A stretch of 64,000 bases of DNA from an uncultured Eubacterium sp. GTDB lineage: Bacteria; Bacillota; Clostridia; Oscillospirales; Acutalibacteraceae. Shown piece by piece: positions 7,471 to 16,404 of the stretch. Under the pieces are notes generated by a model. That model did not search any database and had not been told where the DNA came from. It worked only from the letters and a program-made list of their open reading frames with translations. Both the position numbers and the translations under genes were made by a program. Location of the stretch: the NCBI GenBank assembly GCA_910583925.1, contig CAJTZJ010000009.1, forward strand, positions 1 to 64,000, read 5' to 3'. Each line of letters starts with the position of its first letter. The stretch's first letter is position 1.

Positions 7471-9514
7471 GCTCGCTGAAACAGCAGGCTTCTGCTTTGG
7501 GGTGGACCGTGCAGTAAATCTTGTTTATGAGCTGGTTGATAAAGGAGAAAAGGTTTGCACTCTCGGACCCATCATTCATAATCAGCAGCTTGTTGACGAT
7601 TTATCGGCAAGAGGAGTTAAGATGATTAATGCTCCTGATGAATGTGAAAACGGATATAAAATTGTTGTCAGAACGCACGGGGTAGAAAAATCCGTAATTG
7701 AGGATATAAAAGGCAGAAATATATCTTATGTTGATGCAACATGCCCGTTTGTCCTTAAAATTCACAGAATTGTTGAAAAACAGAAAGAAGGCACAATAAC
7801 TTTAATTGCCGGCGATGTAAATCATCCCGAGGTTAAGGGTATTCGCTCATTCTGTAACGGAGCAAGCTTTGTTTTTAAAAATGAAGAAGAACTGCAAAAT
7901 ATCATGAATTTGGATGTATTTTCTGCCGATGATGATATAATTTGCGTTTCTCAAACCACTTTTTGCCTTGAAGAATGGAAAAAATGTAAAAAAAAATTAA
8001 AAAAGGTATATACAAATTGTGAAATATTTGATACAATATGCAGTGCAACATCTGATAGACAAGAGGAAGCATGCTCCTTATCAAGGGAATGTGATGCTGT
8101 AATTGTTATCGGAGGTCGCCATTCATCCAATACATGCAAGCTTAAAGATGTATGTTCAGAAAATACACCAACTTTTTTAATAGAAACGGCAAGTGAACTT
8201 TCGGGCATAGATTTATCAAGTTACAAAGTAATTGGAGTTACTGCCGGGGCTTCGACACCCTCGGTAATTATCAAGGAGGTACTCAAATCCATGTCCGAAG
8301 AAATTAAAGAAAAGGAAGTTGAAGCAGCTGAGAAAGTTGCTGAGACAGCAGAAATCGCTGATAATGCCGAAAAGGCTGCTGTCGATCCATCTGCTGATGG
8401 AGAGGCATCCTTCGCAGAAATGCTCGAAGAATCATTCAGTGACGATGACACAAGCAAAGTAGTAAAGGGAATTGTTGTTAACATTACTCCAACAGAAGTT
8501 TTTGTTGATGTTCCCGGAAGAAAGCAGACAGGCGTTATTGCTGCAGAAGACCTTTCAGCAGAACCATTTGATAAATGCGAAGATGTTGTTTCTGTTGGCG
8601 ATGAGCTTGATCTTATCATTATGAAAACCGATGATCAGGATGGCGTGCTTAAGCTTTCTAAAAAATTAACAGATGCTTTTAAAGGCTGGGACGAGATTGT
8701 TGCAGCAAGCGAGGCTGATGAAATTCTTGAAGGTCCTGTAACAGCCGTTATCCGCGGCGGTGTTCTTGTAACAGTTAAAGGCACTCGTGTGTTTGTTCCT
8801 GCTTCATTAACAGGTGTTCCCCGTAATCAGGAGCTTGATGTTCTTAAGGGTGCAACAGTTCGTTTCAAGATTATTGATGTAAATAACGCAAGAAGAAGAG
8901 CTGTAGGCTCAATCAAAGCTGTTGTTGCTGAGGAAAGAAAGGCTGCTGAAGAGGCTGCTTGGGCTAAGCTTGAGGAAGGACAGGTGTTAACCGGTACGGT
9001 TAAATCTCTTACAAGCTATGGTGCATTTGTAGATATCGGCGGTGTAGACGGAATGATTCATATCAGCGAGCTTTCATGGACTCGTATTAAGCATCCGTCT
9101 GAAGTTGTTAAAGCAGGTGATCAGGTAGAGGTTACTGTTAAGGCTTTAGATGCTGAAAATAAAAAGATTTCTCTTGGCTTCAAGAAAATCGAAGATAATC
9201 CATGGGAAATTCTTAAAAGAGATTACCCTGTCGGCACAGATGTTGAGGCTAAAATTGTTGGACTTGCAGCATTCGGTGCTTTCGCAAATGTAATTCCCGG
9301 AATTGATGGTCTTATTCATATCAGCCAGATTAGCTGGGACAGAATTAAAACTCCTGCTGATGTTCTCAATGTAGGCGATACTGTTAATGTAAGAATTACA
9401 GAGGTTGATTTTGATAAGAAGCGTGTAAGCCTTTCTATGAAAGAGCTTATCGAAAAGCCTGAAGAAACAATTGAAGCTCTTGCTGATGATGCAGAAGCAG
9501 ACGAAGAAGAGTAA
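7460..9514 (+). CDS. ispH: Bifunctional HMBPP reductase (IspH) / ribosomal protein S1
   Basis: A 684-aa fusion. Residues 1-275 are IspH, the last enzyme of the MEP pathway, with the three 4Fe-4S cysteines visible: FCFGV (Cys12), DATCPF (Cys95) and DTICSATSDRQ (Cys194), plus the TQTTF-type segment SQTTF. After an acidic, Ala-rich linker (about 276-330) come four S1 RNA-binding repeats; the third (GAFVDIGGVDGMIHISELSW) and fourth (GAFANVIPGIDGLIHISQISW) are the clearest. The fusion is known from other Clostridia. I start at MQIKLAETAG, inside plsC; the upstream extension is out of family. A GGGAGG sequence lies before this ATG. A terminator follows. Confidence 0.95.
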   Translation: MQIKLAETAGFCFGVDRAVNLVYELVDKGEKVCTLGPIIHNQQLVDDLSARGVKMINAPDECENGYKIVVRTHGVEKSVIEDIKGRNISYVDATCPFVLKIHRIVEKQKEGTITLIAGDVNHPEVKGIRSFCNGASFVFKNEEELQNIMNLDVFSADDDIICVSQTTFCLEEWKKCKKKLKKVYTNCEIFDTICSATSDRQEEACSLSRECDAVIVIGGRHSSNTCKLKDVCSENTPTFLIETASELSGIDLSSYKVIGVTAGASTPSVIIKEVLKSMSEEIKEKEVEAAEKVAETAEIADNAEKAAVDPSADGEASFAEMLEESFSDDDTSKVVKGIVVNITPTEVFVDVPGRKQTGVIAAEDLSAEPFDKCEDVVSVGDELDLIIMKTDDQDGVLKLSKKLTDAFKGWDEIVAASEADEILEGPVTAVIRGGVLVTVKGTRVFVPASLTGVPRNQELDVLKGATVRFKIIDVNNARRRAVGSIKAVVAEERKAAEEAAWAKLEEGQVLTGTVKSLTSYGAFVDIGGVDGMIHISELSWTRIKHPSEVVKAGDQVEVTVKALDAENKKISLGFKKIEDNPWEILKRDYPVGTDVEAKIVGLAAFGAFANVIPGIDGLIHISQISWDRIKTPADVLNVGDTVNVRITEVDFDKKRVSLSMKELIEKPEETIEALADDAEADEEE

Positions 9515-9521
9515 TTAATCA

Positions 9522-9558
9522 AAAAAACGCTGTGGATTTTCCATGGCGTTTTTATTTT
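9522..9558 (+). terminator. Terminator after ispH-S1
   Basis: ACGCTGTGG pairs with CCATGGCGT through two G-U pairs and a 5-base loop, followed by TTTTATTTTT. It ends the operon that begins upstream. Confidence 0.85.
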
Positions 9559-9646
9559 TGTTCCATAAATATTTATTGACTTTTTAAATGAACAAGTTTA
9601 TTGTAAGGTTTAGAGTGGAATTTTTTTTAGAAATCATTTATATTAA

Positions 9647-9820
9647 TCTAATCCACTATATCCTAAAATATATACTGATGATAAATCTCAAAATTTAAAA
9701 TTTGCTACTGTTAAACTCAATAATTTCTTGGGATATACGAAAGCTGCACAACTTGATTATATAGGTTTATATTTGGATGATAATGATTGGAAAATTAATT
9801 CAACGAACACTTTGCTTTAA
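9647..9820 (+). pseudogene. Remnant of an unidentified reading frame
   Basis: After the stop at 9644-9646, this frame stays open for 57 codons up to a TAA and has no usable start codon. It reads plausibly as the end of a protein (for example NNFLGYTKAAQLDYIGLYL, then DDNDWKINSTNTLL), with acidic and aromatic content like an extracellular protein. The stretch between the ispH-S1 terminator and the surface-protein pseudogene is very AT-rich and contains no complete gene. I do not recognise the family; it may be a leftover of a paralogue of the next locus. Confidence 0.35.
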
Positions 9821-9835
9821 CAACGGAGGAACTTT

Positions 9836-10954
9836 ATGAAAAAGTTATTGACTGTAGTGTTTTCAATAATGATAGGATTATGTTTAATACTATCTGCAAA
9901 TACAACCCTGTTTGCTTCATCAGTAGAAGAAATGAGTGAAACAAAGTTTTGATAAAGAAAGCGGCGAAGTGATTTTTCAAGGGTATGGAAAAATGCCTCC
10001 CTGCATTGCAACAACCTTGTGGCAGGCGGGTATTGAGCCGGATTCTGTAAAGAAGCTGTTAGTAAAAGATGGTATAACCATTTTAGATTCCTATGTACTT
10101 ATGGGTGCGTATGAATCTGACGATTGGATTAATCTTACGGAAATGACACTGCCAAAATCTATTAAAAAAATTCAGGGGGATTTCGGCAGATGTCCTTCCT
10201 TGAAAATAATCAATTATGCCGGAACGAAGGATGATTGGGAAAAAATAATTTTCCGCGATAATCAGAATGAATTATTTTCAAAGCTGGAATTTCGTTATTC
10301 TGTTGATGTACCTGAATCAGACAAAAGTCTGTCGGGCAACGCAGGAAATGAAATTGAAACTGTTAAAATTCTGCCGGATAAAAAATATCCTGCAAGCTTG
10401 ACTACATTACGGAAGATTTAGTTGTAAGTGGAAAAGGTCCGCTGTTTATATCGGAAGCTGTATATGATTTTGGTTATTCTGTATACGGGTTGTTTTATCG
10501 GGGATCTGATGATAATAATTGTAATATACCTCGTATTAGGAATATTGTAATTGAGAATGGTATAACAAAGCTTTGTAAAAATAACTTTACTGATGTATAT
10601 AACAGTGTTGTTATTCCGAAATCTGTTACTGAAATTGAACCAAATTGCTTCGGTAATCCGGATGATAATGAATTGTATCAAAAAGCAATTGATAATTATC
10701 GGGAATCTGAAAACAAAAAAATGGATGTATATTATGCAGGCAGTAAGTCGGATTGAAATAAAATAAAAATAGGGGATATGAATGATGAGCTGATAAACGG
10801 AAATCATCATTTTACCTTGGAAAATGATGAGACAGGCAATTCATCGGAAAAATCACCTGATACAGTTTATATGATTGCAGGTGTTTCAGTCGCTGTTTTC
10901 TTGATTGCTGCAGCAGTGGTTATCGTAATCAGGAAAAATAAAAACAGAAAGTAA
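9836..10954 (+). pseudogene. Broken BspA-like leucine-rich-repeat surface protein
   Basis: A start with a good Shine-Dalgarno (CGGAGGA) opens a signal peptide (MKKLLTVVFSIMIGLCLIL, cleavage near LFAS). The frame shifts near 9940 into 9936-10421, shifts back near 10395, and then meets a TGA at 10754. Past that TGA the same frame continues to 10954, giving a C-terminal membrane helix (MIAGVSVAVFLIAAAVVIVI) and the basic tail RKNKNRK. Segments such as YAGTKDDWEKI and YYAGSKSD-stop-NKIKIGD are the DW-containing end of BspA-type LRR_5 repeats, so the TGA replaces the conserved Trp codon. Three lesions in one otherwise complete gene point to decay. Sequencing error could explain some, hardly all. 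Confidence 0.75.
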
Positions 10955-10961
10955 AAATTTT

Positions 10962-10994
10962 AAAGGAGTACCATTTGGTACTCCTTTGTCGTTT
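10962..10994. terminator. Terminator between the pseudogene and the DUF4364 gene
   Basis: AAAGGAGTACCA and TGGTACTCCTTT form a near-perfect hairpin, with A and T runs on either side, so it could serve both convergent genes. Confidence 0.8.
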
Positions 10995-11008
10995 AGAATC
11001 ATTAAATT

Positions 11009-11578
11009 TTAAAAAAGAAGCGCATTGATAAGGCTGTTGTAAATTTTTGAAGGGTCTGTTAAAAAATTATCCTTAATCATTTCAGCTTCTTCCACAGACG
11101 GAACATTAAGTCTGATTACCATAAAATCCTCATTGTTGTCTGAAAGATGAAGCGTGATAATATATCCGCTTTCCGCTTCTTCAATTTCAACCTTGTTTTC
11201 TTTTGCGTAAATTTCCTTTGCTGCTATTTTGGCAGACATTTTGATGCTTTTTTCTCTTACTGTGTATGGCAAATCCTTTTCAACATATTCAATAAGGTCA
11301 GTGCATTTTGCTGACGGAACAAGAAATCCGTCTTTATCCTCTGTTATAATTTTATCTCTGAATATTCTTGAAAAGGCATCCATAACTTCAAAATAATTCG
11401 CAATTGCACCCTCAACAAGTGTTTCGCAAACAGCCTTTTGAGTAAGGCGTACCTTTGATTTTGCAACCATATAGCATATGATGGTGTTTATATCCGCTTT
11501 GGATCTTAATCCGTCATGCTCGATGCCTGCAGTCAAAGCATCAAATTTAAGGTCAATTTCTTTTTCATTTTCGTTCAT
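11009..11578 (-). CDS. DUF4364 family protein, putative winged-helix regulator
   Basis: A 189-aa cytosolic protein. The N-terminal third (ADINTIICYMVAKSKVRLTQKAVCETLVEGAIANYFEVMDAF, about residues 24-65) has the helix-turn-helix look and NYFE element I associate with DUF4364, which is common in Clostridia and of unproven function. The C-terminal part is an alpha/beta domain with IITLHLSDNNEDFMVIRL. I start at MNENEKE, where GGAGATGAG lies 5 bases upstream; an alternative ATG three codons earlier overlaps that site. It is divergent from the DUF1858 gene and shares a 149-bp intergenic region with it. Confidence 0.75.
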   Translation of the reverse strand: MNENEKEIDLKFDALTAGIEHDGLRSKADINTIICYMVAKSKVRLTQKAVCETLVEGAIANYFEVMDAFSRIFRDKIITEDKDGFLVPSAKCTDLIEYVEKDLPYTVREKSIKMSAKIAAKEIYAKENKVEIEEAESGYIITLHLSDNNEDFMVIRLNVPSVEEAEMIKDNFLTDPSKIYNSLINALLF

Positions 11579-11627
11579 AAATCTCATCTCCGTTGTACAA
11601 ACTATAATAGCATAATAATTACTTACT

Positions 11628-11655
11628 TGCAAAGGTTTTTGTAATGTAATATAAT
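11628..11655 (+). promoter_or_regulatory. Promoter of the DUF1858-trmK-nif3-rqcH-ispDF run
   Basis: TTGCAA at 11628-11633, a 16-bp spacer, then TATAAT at 11650-11655. A small GGGA/TCCC hairpin lies in the leader. The genes from 11728 to 16133 follow without a terminator. Confidence 0.5.
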
Positions 11656-11727
11656 ATATTATCGGTAGAGGGAGATTTTCTTCCCTGTGGCAAATAGAAA
11701 TAATTATTTTAAAGGAGAATTTTAAAA

Positions 11728-11931
11728 ATGAGCGTAGTAACAAAAGAAACAATTATTGGTGATGTACTTGATATGTGTCCTGAAACCGCACCTCTTTTCT
11801 TAGAAATGGGTATGCACTGCCTTGGCTGTCCTGCTTCCAGAGGCGAAAGCATTGAGGCTGCCTGCATGGTTCACGGAACAAATGCAGATGAGCTTGTTGA
11901 TAAAATCAATGACTTTATCAAAAATAAGTAA
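11728..11931 (+). CDS. DUF1858 domain protein
   Basis: A 67-residue soluble protein with the DUF1858 signature: VTKETIIGDVLDMCPETAPLFLEMGMHCLGCPAS, then SIEAACMVHG. The two cysteines of HCLGC and the later Cys are conserved in this hybrid-cluster-associated family and suggest a metal or redox role, which is not established. The start has AAAGGAGAA upstream. The stop codon overlaps the trmK ATG by one base, so the pair is probably translated together. Confidence 0.85.
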   Translation: MSVVTKETIIGDVLDMCPETAPLFLEMGMHCLGCPASRGESIEAACMVHGTNADELVDKINDFIKNK

Positions 11932-12569
11932 TGATTAAATTAACAAACAGATTATCGGCCGTGGCTCAGCTTGTAAGAGAGGATGCCTCTCTTGCAGATG
12001 TCGGCTGTGACCATGGTTATCTTCCTGCTTATCTTATTATGAACGGCAAAATTAAATCTGCCGTTGCCTGTGATATTAATAAAGGGCCTTTGGATTCCTG
12101 TATTCAGCTTGTTGCTGATTATTCTTTTGAGGATAAGATTAAGTGTGTTCTGTCCGATGGACTTTGTAATATTGCGGAAAATGAATGTGATGATATTGCC
12201 ATATGCGGAATGGGTGGTGAGCTTATTGCGCAGATACTTGATAACTGCACTTGGGCAAAAAACAGCAGTAAGCATTTTATTCTGAATCCTATGACGCATC
12301 CTGAAATTCTGAGGAAATATCTTTGTGATAACGGTTTTGAAATTCAGAATGATATTATTGTTAAAGAAGGACGGCACTGCTACAGTGTGTTTGATGCTTA
12401 TTATACAGGCAATATATTTAATTGCGACAAGAGCTATTATTACCTTGGAAATATTAAAAATTTTGAAAATAAAGATTATTTTAATCACTTATTAAATTAT
12501 CTTGAAAATAAATTAAAGAGCGGAGAAGATTTTTCTGATGTTATCTCTGCTATTAAGGAAAAATTATGA
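11931..12569 (+). CDS. trmK: tRNA (adenine(22)-N(1))-methyltransferase
   Basis: SAM-dependent methyltransferase that makes m1A22 in tRNA. The 212-aa protein begins with NRLSAVAQLVREDASLADVGCDHGYLPAYLI, where ADVGCDHGYLP is the SAM-binding motif I of the TrmK family. CDINKGPL (motif II) and ICGMGGELI follow, then the family-specific LNPMTHPEILRKYL. The C-terminal third is predicted helical. It overlaps the Nif3-like gene by 4 bases (ATGA), and trmK next to a Nif3 protein is a very common pairing in Firmicutes. Confidence 0.92.
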   Translation: MIKLTNRLSAVAQLVREDASLADVGCDHGYLPAYLIMNGKIKSAVACDINKGPLDSCIQLVADYSFEDKIKCVLSDGLCNIAENECDDIAICGMGGELIAQILDNCTWAKNSSKHFILNPMTHPEILRKYLCDNGFEIQNDIIVKEGRHCYSVFDAYYTGNIFNCDKSYYYLGNIKNFENKDYFNHLLNYLENKLKSGEDFSDVISAIKEKL

Positions 12570-13312
12570 CTACTGTAAAGAACATTTATGATTACATAAA
12601 CAGCATTGCTCCGTTTGATACCCAGGAGGAATGGGATAACGCAGGTTTTTTGATTGGCGAATTCCGCAAGGAAGTAAAAAAGGCTGTTCTTTGCCTTGAT
12701 GTAACAAAAGCTGTTGCCGAATATGCCAAGGATGTGGAAGCGGATTTAATTATTTCTCATCATCCTGTTATTTTCAATGGCATTAAAAATGTAAAAAAAG
12801 GAAGTGCAGTATATACCTGCATTGAAAATGATATAGCTGTTATATCGGCTCATACGAATTTTGATTTGGCAGAAAGCGGAATCAATTATAATCTTGCTTT
12901 ACGCCTTGGTCTGAATGATATAAAGCAGATAGACGGCTCTTTTTTAGCAGTAGGAAATCTTGATTATGAGATGAGCATTGATGACTTTGCTCAGTTCGTA
13001 AGCGATACGCTTGATGTAAGCGGCTTACGATATACAGATACGGAAAAGCCTGTAAAAGCAATTGCTGTCGGCGGTGGTGCCTGCGAGGAATATATTGAGC
13101 TTGCTGTGCAGAATGCGGATTGCTTTGTAACAGGAGATATGAAATATCATGCTATGCTTGAATGTGCCGAAAACAGTTACGCTGTAATCAGTGCCGGTCA
13201 TTATGAAACAGAGCATGATTCCTTTATTATGCTTATGGATAAGCTTAAGGCACTTTTTGCTGATGTTGAATTCTTAAGTGCAAATCAGAAAAATCCTGTT
13301 TTGGCGGTGTAA
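12566..13312 (+). CDS. Nif3-like dinuclear metal centre protein (YqfO family)
   Basis: The 248-aa protein carries the metal-ligand motifs of the Nif3 family: ADLIISHHPVIF (about residue 58), SAHTNFDLAESGINYNLA (about 93), and near the C-terminus ISAGHYETEHDS (His and Glu ligands). The N-terminus QEEWDNAGFLIG is typical. The YqfO/GTP cyclohydrolase I type 2 label is used in databases, but the biochemical role is uncertain. It lacks the inserted PII-like domain of the longer Bacillus form. Translation is probably coupled to trmK. Confidence 0.9.
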   Translation: MTTVKNIYDYINSIAPFDTQEEWDNAGFLIGEFRKEVKKAVLCLDVTKAVAEYAKDVEADLIISHHPVIFNGIKNVKKGSAVYTCIENDIAVISAHTNFDLAESGINYNLALRLGLNDIKQIDGSFLAVGNLDYEMSIDDFAQFVSDTLDVSGLRYTDTEKPVKAIAVGGGACEEYIELAVQNADCFVTGDMKYHAMLECAENSYAVISAGHYETEHDSFIMLMDKLKALFADVEFLSANQKNPVLAV

Positions 13313-13313
13313 T

Positions 13314-14996
13314 ATGGCGTTAGACGGAATTTATCTTTATCACTTAAAAAATGAAATAGAAGCCTTTGCGGTCGGCTCAAGAATTGAAAAAATTTATCAG
13401 CCGACAAAGGAAGAACTTGTTTTTTCACTGCGTTCAAGAGAGGGTGCCAAAAAGCTTCTTCTTTCCTGCAAAGCGGACAGTGCCCGAATTCACTTTACCG
13501 ATTATCCGCCCGAAAATCCATCCAAACCGCCAATGCTTTGCATGCTTTTCAGAAAGCATTTGACAGGTTCTAAAATAACGGCAGTTACCCAGAACGGACT
13601 TGAAAGAATTGTTAAAATCTGTATAAACGCAATAAATGAGCTTGGCGATTCTGTTCGGTTAACTCTTGTGGTTGAAATAATGGGAAGATACAGCAATGTG
13701 ATTCTGCTTAATGAAAACGGAAAAATTATTGATGCTCTGAAAAGGATAGATGAGAATAAATCTCAGGTAAGATGTATATTGCCCGGTGAGGTTTATGTTT
13801 CGCCGCCGCCGCAAAACAAGCTTAATCTTTTTTATGATGATGTTGAATTGATTAAAGGAAGAATCTATAAGAGCAATAAAACCCTTTCAAATGCGTTTCA
13901 GGATGCGGTAATGGGAGTTTCTCCGATTGTTTGTAGAGAATATGAAAATGGCGTAACGATTGAACAAATCAAAGAATATGCTGAAAATCCCATTCCGGTT
14001 GCAGTAATTAATGAAACGCCGATGGATTTTGCTTTTATGCCTATTGTGCAATACGGAAGCCTTGCAGAGCTGCGAGAGTTTGAAACCTTTTCGGCTCTTC
14101 TTGATTTTTTTTATTATGAAAAGGTCAGAGCAGACAGAATGCGCCAGCGCTCAGGTGATTTGTTTAAAAAGCTTCGGAATCTGCAGGAAAGAGCAGTCAG
14201 AAAAGCAGTTCATCGTGAAAAAGAACTGCTGGATTGTAAAGATAAGGATAAATACAGGATTTTTGGAGATTTGCTTTCAACAAATCAGTACAATCTTCAG
14301 AAGGGATTTCCTTATTATGATTTGGAAAATTATTATGATAACTGCAATATAATCCGTGTTCCTGCCGATGTAACACTGTCGCCGTCGCAGAATGCACAAA
14401 AATATTATAAGGAATACAGAAAAAAGCAAATTGCCGAAACAAAGCTTAATGATTTTATTGAGGATGCAAAAAAGGAGGCTGAATACCTTGAAACAGTTAT
14501 TGACAGCCTTTCAAGAGCTGAAACGGACAGTGAGATAACAGAAATCAGAAATGAGCTTGCCGAAACAGGTTATCTGAAAAGAAAAAAAGATAAAAAGTCC
14601 AAAAATGTAAAGACATTAAAGCCTATGGAATATGAAAATGAAGAGGGCTTTAGAATCTTTGTAGGCAGAAATAATCTGATGAATGACAGGCTTACGCTGA
14701 AAATTTCAAAAAACTATGATTTGTGGTTTCATACAAAGGATACTCCGGGCTCACATGTTGTTGTTCAGAATGACGGAAGAGAGTTTACGGATAAAGTCAT
14801 AAGAGAAGCGGCTATGCTTGCAGCCCGAAACAGCAAGGCAGGGGATTCATCAAATATTCCCGTTGATTATACTATAATTAAGAATGTAAAAAAGCCATCA
14901 GGTGCAAAGCCGGGTATGGTTATCTATACTGATTATAAAACAGAATTTGTAACTCCCAATACTGCGGAGCTTGAAAGGATAAAAAGAATTGTATAA
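13314..14996 (+). CDS. rqcH: Rqc2/RqcH family NFACT protein (FbpA-like)
   Basis: A 560-aa NFACT-domain protein. Bacterial RqcH binds stalled 50S-peptidyl-tRNA and adds C-terminal alanine tails; older annotations call it fibronectin-binding protein. The N-terminal NFACT-N begins MALDGIYLYHLKNEIEAFAVGSRIEKIYQP, with the PPENPSKPPMLCMLFRKHL block. A central coiled coil spans about 270-430. The C-terminal NFACT-R carries GRNNLMNDRLTLKISKNYDLWFHTKDTPGSHVV. Start at ATG 13314, two bases after the Nif3-like stop. Its 3' end overlaps ispD by 8 bases. Confidence 0.92.
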   Translation: MALDGIYLYHLKNEIEAFAVGSRIEKIYQPTKEELVFSLRSREGAKKLLLSCKADSARIHFTDYPPENPSKPPMLCMLFRKHLTGSKITAVTQNGLERIVKICINAINELGDSVRLTLVVEIMGRYSNVILLNENGKIIDALKRIDENKSQVRCILPGEVYVSPPPQNKLNLFYDDVELIKGRIYKSNKTLSNAFQDAVMGVSPIVCREYENGVTIEQIKEYAENPIPVAVINETPMDFAFMPIVQYGSLAELREFETFSALLDFFYYEKVRADRMRQRSGDLFKKLRNLQERAVRKAVHREKELLDCKDKDKYRIFGDLLSTNQYNLQKGFPYYDLENYYDNCNIIRVPADVTLSPSQNAQKYYKEYRKKQIAETKLNDFIEDAKKEAEYLETVIDSLSRAETDSEITEIRNELAETGYLKRKKDKKSKNVKTLKPMEYENEEGFRIFVGRNNLMNDRLTLKISKNYDLWFHTKDTPGSHVVVQNDGREFTDKVIREAAMLAARNSKAGDSSNIPVDYTIIKNVKKPSGAKPGMVIYTDYKTEFVTPNTAELERIKRIV

Positions 14997-15666
14997 TATA
15001 GCAGTAATTCTTGCTGCGGGCAACGGCACAAGAATGGAAATGGACAAAAGCAAAATGCTTCTTGAAATCGGCGGTAAAACCGTTCTTGAAAGAAGTGTTG
15101 AGGCATTTTCGGAATTGCCTGAAATTGATGAAATTATTGTTGTCTGCCGTGAATGTGATATTGAAGCATTTTCCGAGGTTCTTACGGATGATGAAATTAC
15201 TTTTGTTATTGGCGGCAGTACTCGTCAGCAGAGTGTAATGCATGCAGTTGAAACAATTGACGAATGTAATTATATTGTTATTCATGATGGTGCAAGACCG
15301 CTTGTAACGCAGAAAGCAATTATCAATACTCTGGATAAAGCGCAGCTGTATAATGCTGCTGCAACAGGGGTTGCTGTTAAGGATACACTCAAAATTGTTG
15401 ATGATGATTTATCAATCGTCGGCACACCGAACAGAAATAATCTTGTTTCTATTCAGACACCGCAGATATTCAGGTTTGATCTTTATAAAAAAGCGCTTGA
15501 AAAGGCTGTTAAAGAAAAAATGGACTATACCGATGACTGCCAGCTTGTAGAAAAGCTCGGAGAAAAGGTTTATGCGGTGCTTGGCGATTATGATAATATC
15601 AAAATTACAACAAAAAGTGATATTCCGCTTGCAGAAAATATTTTAAAAACGAGAGGCGAGTTATGA
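14989..15666 (+). CDS. ispD: 2-C-methyl-D-erythritol 4-phosphate cytidylyltransferase
   Basis: MEP-pathway enzyme that couples CTP to methylerythritol phosphate. The 225-aa protein starts YNIAVILAAGNGTRMEMDKSKMLLEIGGK, the nucleotide-binding signature, and has IVIHDGARPLV and DDCQLVEKLGEKV further on. The start must be the TTG at 14989, since no ATG or GTG precedes the conserved N-terminus; GAAAGGAT lies 8 bases before it, inside rqcH. It overlaps ispF by 4 bases. ispD, ispF and ispH in one window show an active MEP pathway. Confidence 0.95.
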   Translation: MYNIAVILAAGNGTRMEMDKSKMLLEIGGKTVLERSVEAFSELPEIDEIIVVCRECDIEAFSEVLTDDEITFVIGGSTRQQSVMHAVETIDECNYIVIHDGARPLVTQKAIINTLDKAQLYNAAATGVAVKDTLKIVDDDLSIVGTPNRNNLVSIQTPQIFRFDLYKKALEKAVKEKMDYTDDCQLVEKLGEKVYAVLGDYDNIKITTKSDIPLAENILKTRGEL

Positions 15667-16133
15667 TGAGAATAGGGCATGGATATGATGTTCATAGATT
15701 TGCCGAAAACAGAAAATGTATAATCGGCGGTGTCGATGTTCCGTATGAAATGGGGCTTCTCGGTCACTCTGATGCAGATGTTCTGCTTCATGCAATTGCG
15801 GATGCGTTGCTTGGAGCAGCAGCAATGGGGGATATCGGTCATCTTTTTCCCGATACGGATAATGCCTATAAAGATGCAGACAGTCTTGTTCTTCTTGCTA
15901 AAACAGTTGAGGCTGTTGAATCAAAGGGTTATAAGGTTGGGAATATTGATGCAACGGTTATTGCACAGGCTCCGAAGCTTGCTCCTTATATAGAGAGTAT
16001 GAGAGCAAATATCGCAAAAGCCTGTAATTGCGATATGGATTGTATTTCTGTTAAAGCTACAACGGAAGAGGGTCTTGGTTTTACAGGAACAAAACAGGGT
16101 ATTGCCGCCCATGCTGTTTGCATAATTGAATAA
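15663..16133 (+). CDS. ispF: 2-C-methyl-D-erythritol 2,4-cyclodiphosphate synthase
   Basis: MEP-pathway cyclase of 156 aa, the normal size. The zinc-binding DVHRF (about residue 9-11) and LLGHSDADVLLHAIADALLGAAAMGDIGHLFPDTD are plain, as is the C-terminal KATTEEGLGFTGTKQGIAAHAV. ATGATG at the start leaves two possible first codons; the first overlaps the ispD stop. A terminator follows immediately, closing the run that began at the DUF1858 gene. Confidence 0.96.
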   Translation: MMRIGHGYDVHRFAENRKCIIGGVDVPYEMGLLGHSDADVLLHAIADALLGAAAMGDIGHLFPDTDNAYKDADSLVLLAKTVEAVESKGYKVGNIDATVIAQAPKLAPYIESMRANIAKACNCDMDCISVKATTEEGLGFTGTKQGIAAHAVCIIE

Positions 16134-16142
16134 TTATTATTT

Positions 16143-16176
16143 CCTGCACATAGTTATTTGTGCAGGTTATTTTTAT
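16143..16176 (+). terminator. Terminator after ispF
   Basis: CCTGCACA and TGTGCAGG enclose an 8-base loop and are followed by TTATTTTTAT. Confidence 0.85.
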
Positions 16177-16308
16177 GTAATTTAAAGCTGTTTGCTTTTT
16201 TGCTGAAATATGGAGGGAGCAAAGTGTTGGATGATTTCAATATCATAGCCAATCAAATTATGTTATGCTGTTTTTATAACATATTTTTTGAAAAAATTGT
16301 TAACACTA

Positions 16309-16336
16309 TTGACAAATGGAAAAATCTTGCTAAAAT
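16309..16336 (+). promoter_or_regulatory. groESL sigma-A promoter
   Basis: TTGACA at 16309-16314 and TAAAAT at 16331-16336, 16 bp apart. The CIRCE operator lies just downstream, over the expected transcript start. Confidence 0.75.
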
Positions 16337-16341
16337 AGTAA

Positions 16342-16368
16342 TTAGCACTCGGGTGCAAAGAGTGCTAA
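16342..16368 (+). promoter_or_regulatory. CIRCE operator (HrcA binding site)
   Basis: TTAGCACTC at 16342-16350 and GAGTGCTAA at 16360-16368 are separated by 9 bases, an exact match to the CIRCE inverted repeat bound by HrcA. It implies heat-shock control of groESL by HrcA, whose gene is not in this window. Confidence 0.97.
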
Positions 16369-16404
16369 CAATGAAATTAATTATTTATAATAGAGGTGAA
16401 TCTT

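Noticed and set aside
7460..9514. IspH-S1 fusion as an assembly or frameshift artefact
   Set aside because: The frame is continuous with a plausible linker, and the same fusion is known from many Clostridia.
10754..10756. TGA read as tryptophan in the DWNKI motif, suggesting an alternative genetic code
   Set aside because: TGA ends sigE (gtt tga), rex and other intact genes at their normal length, and the same gene has two frameshifts, so a nonsense mutation is simpler.
11952..12488. 178-aa antisense frame in trmK
   Set aside because: Ile/Lys/Asn-rich shadow without motifs; trmK is well supported on the plus strand.
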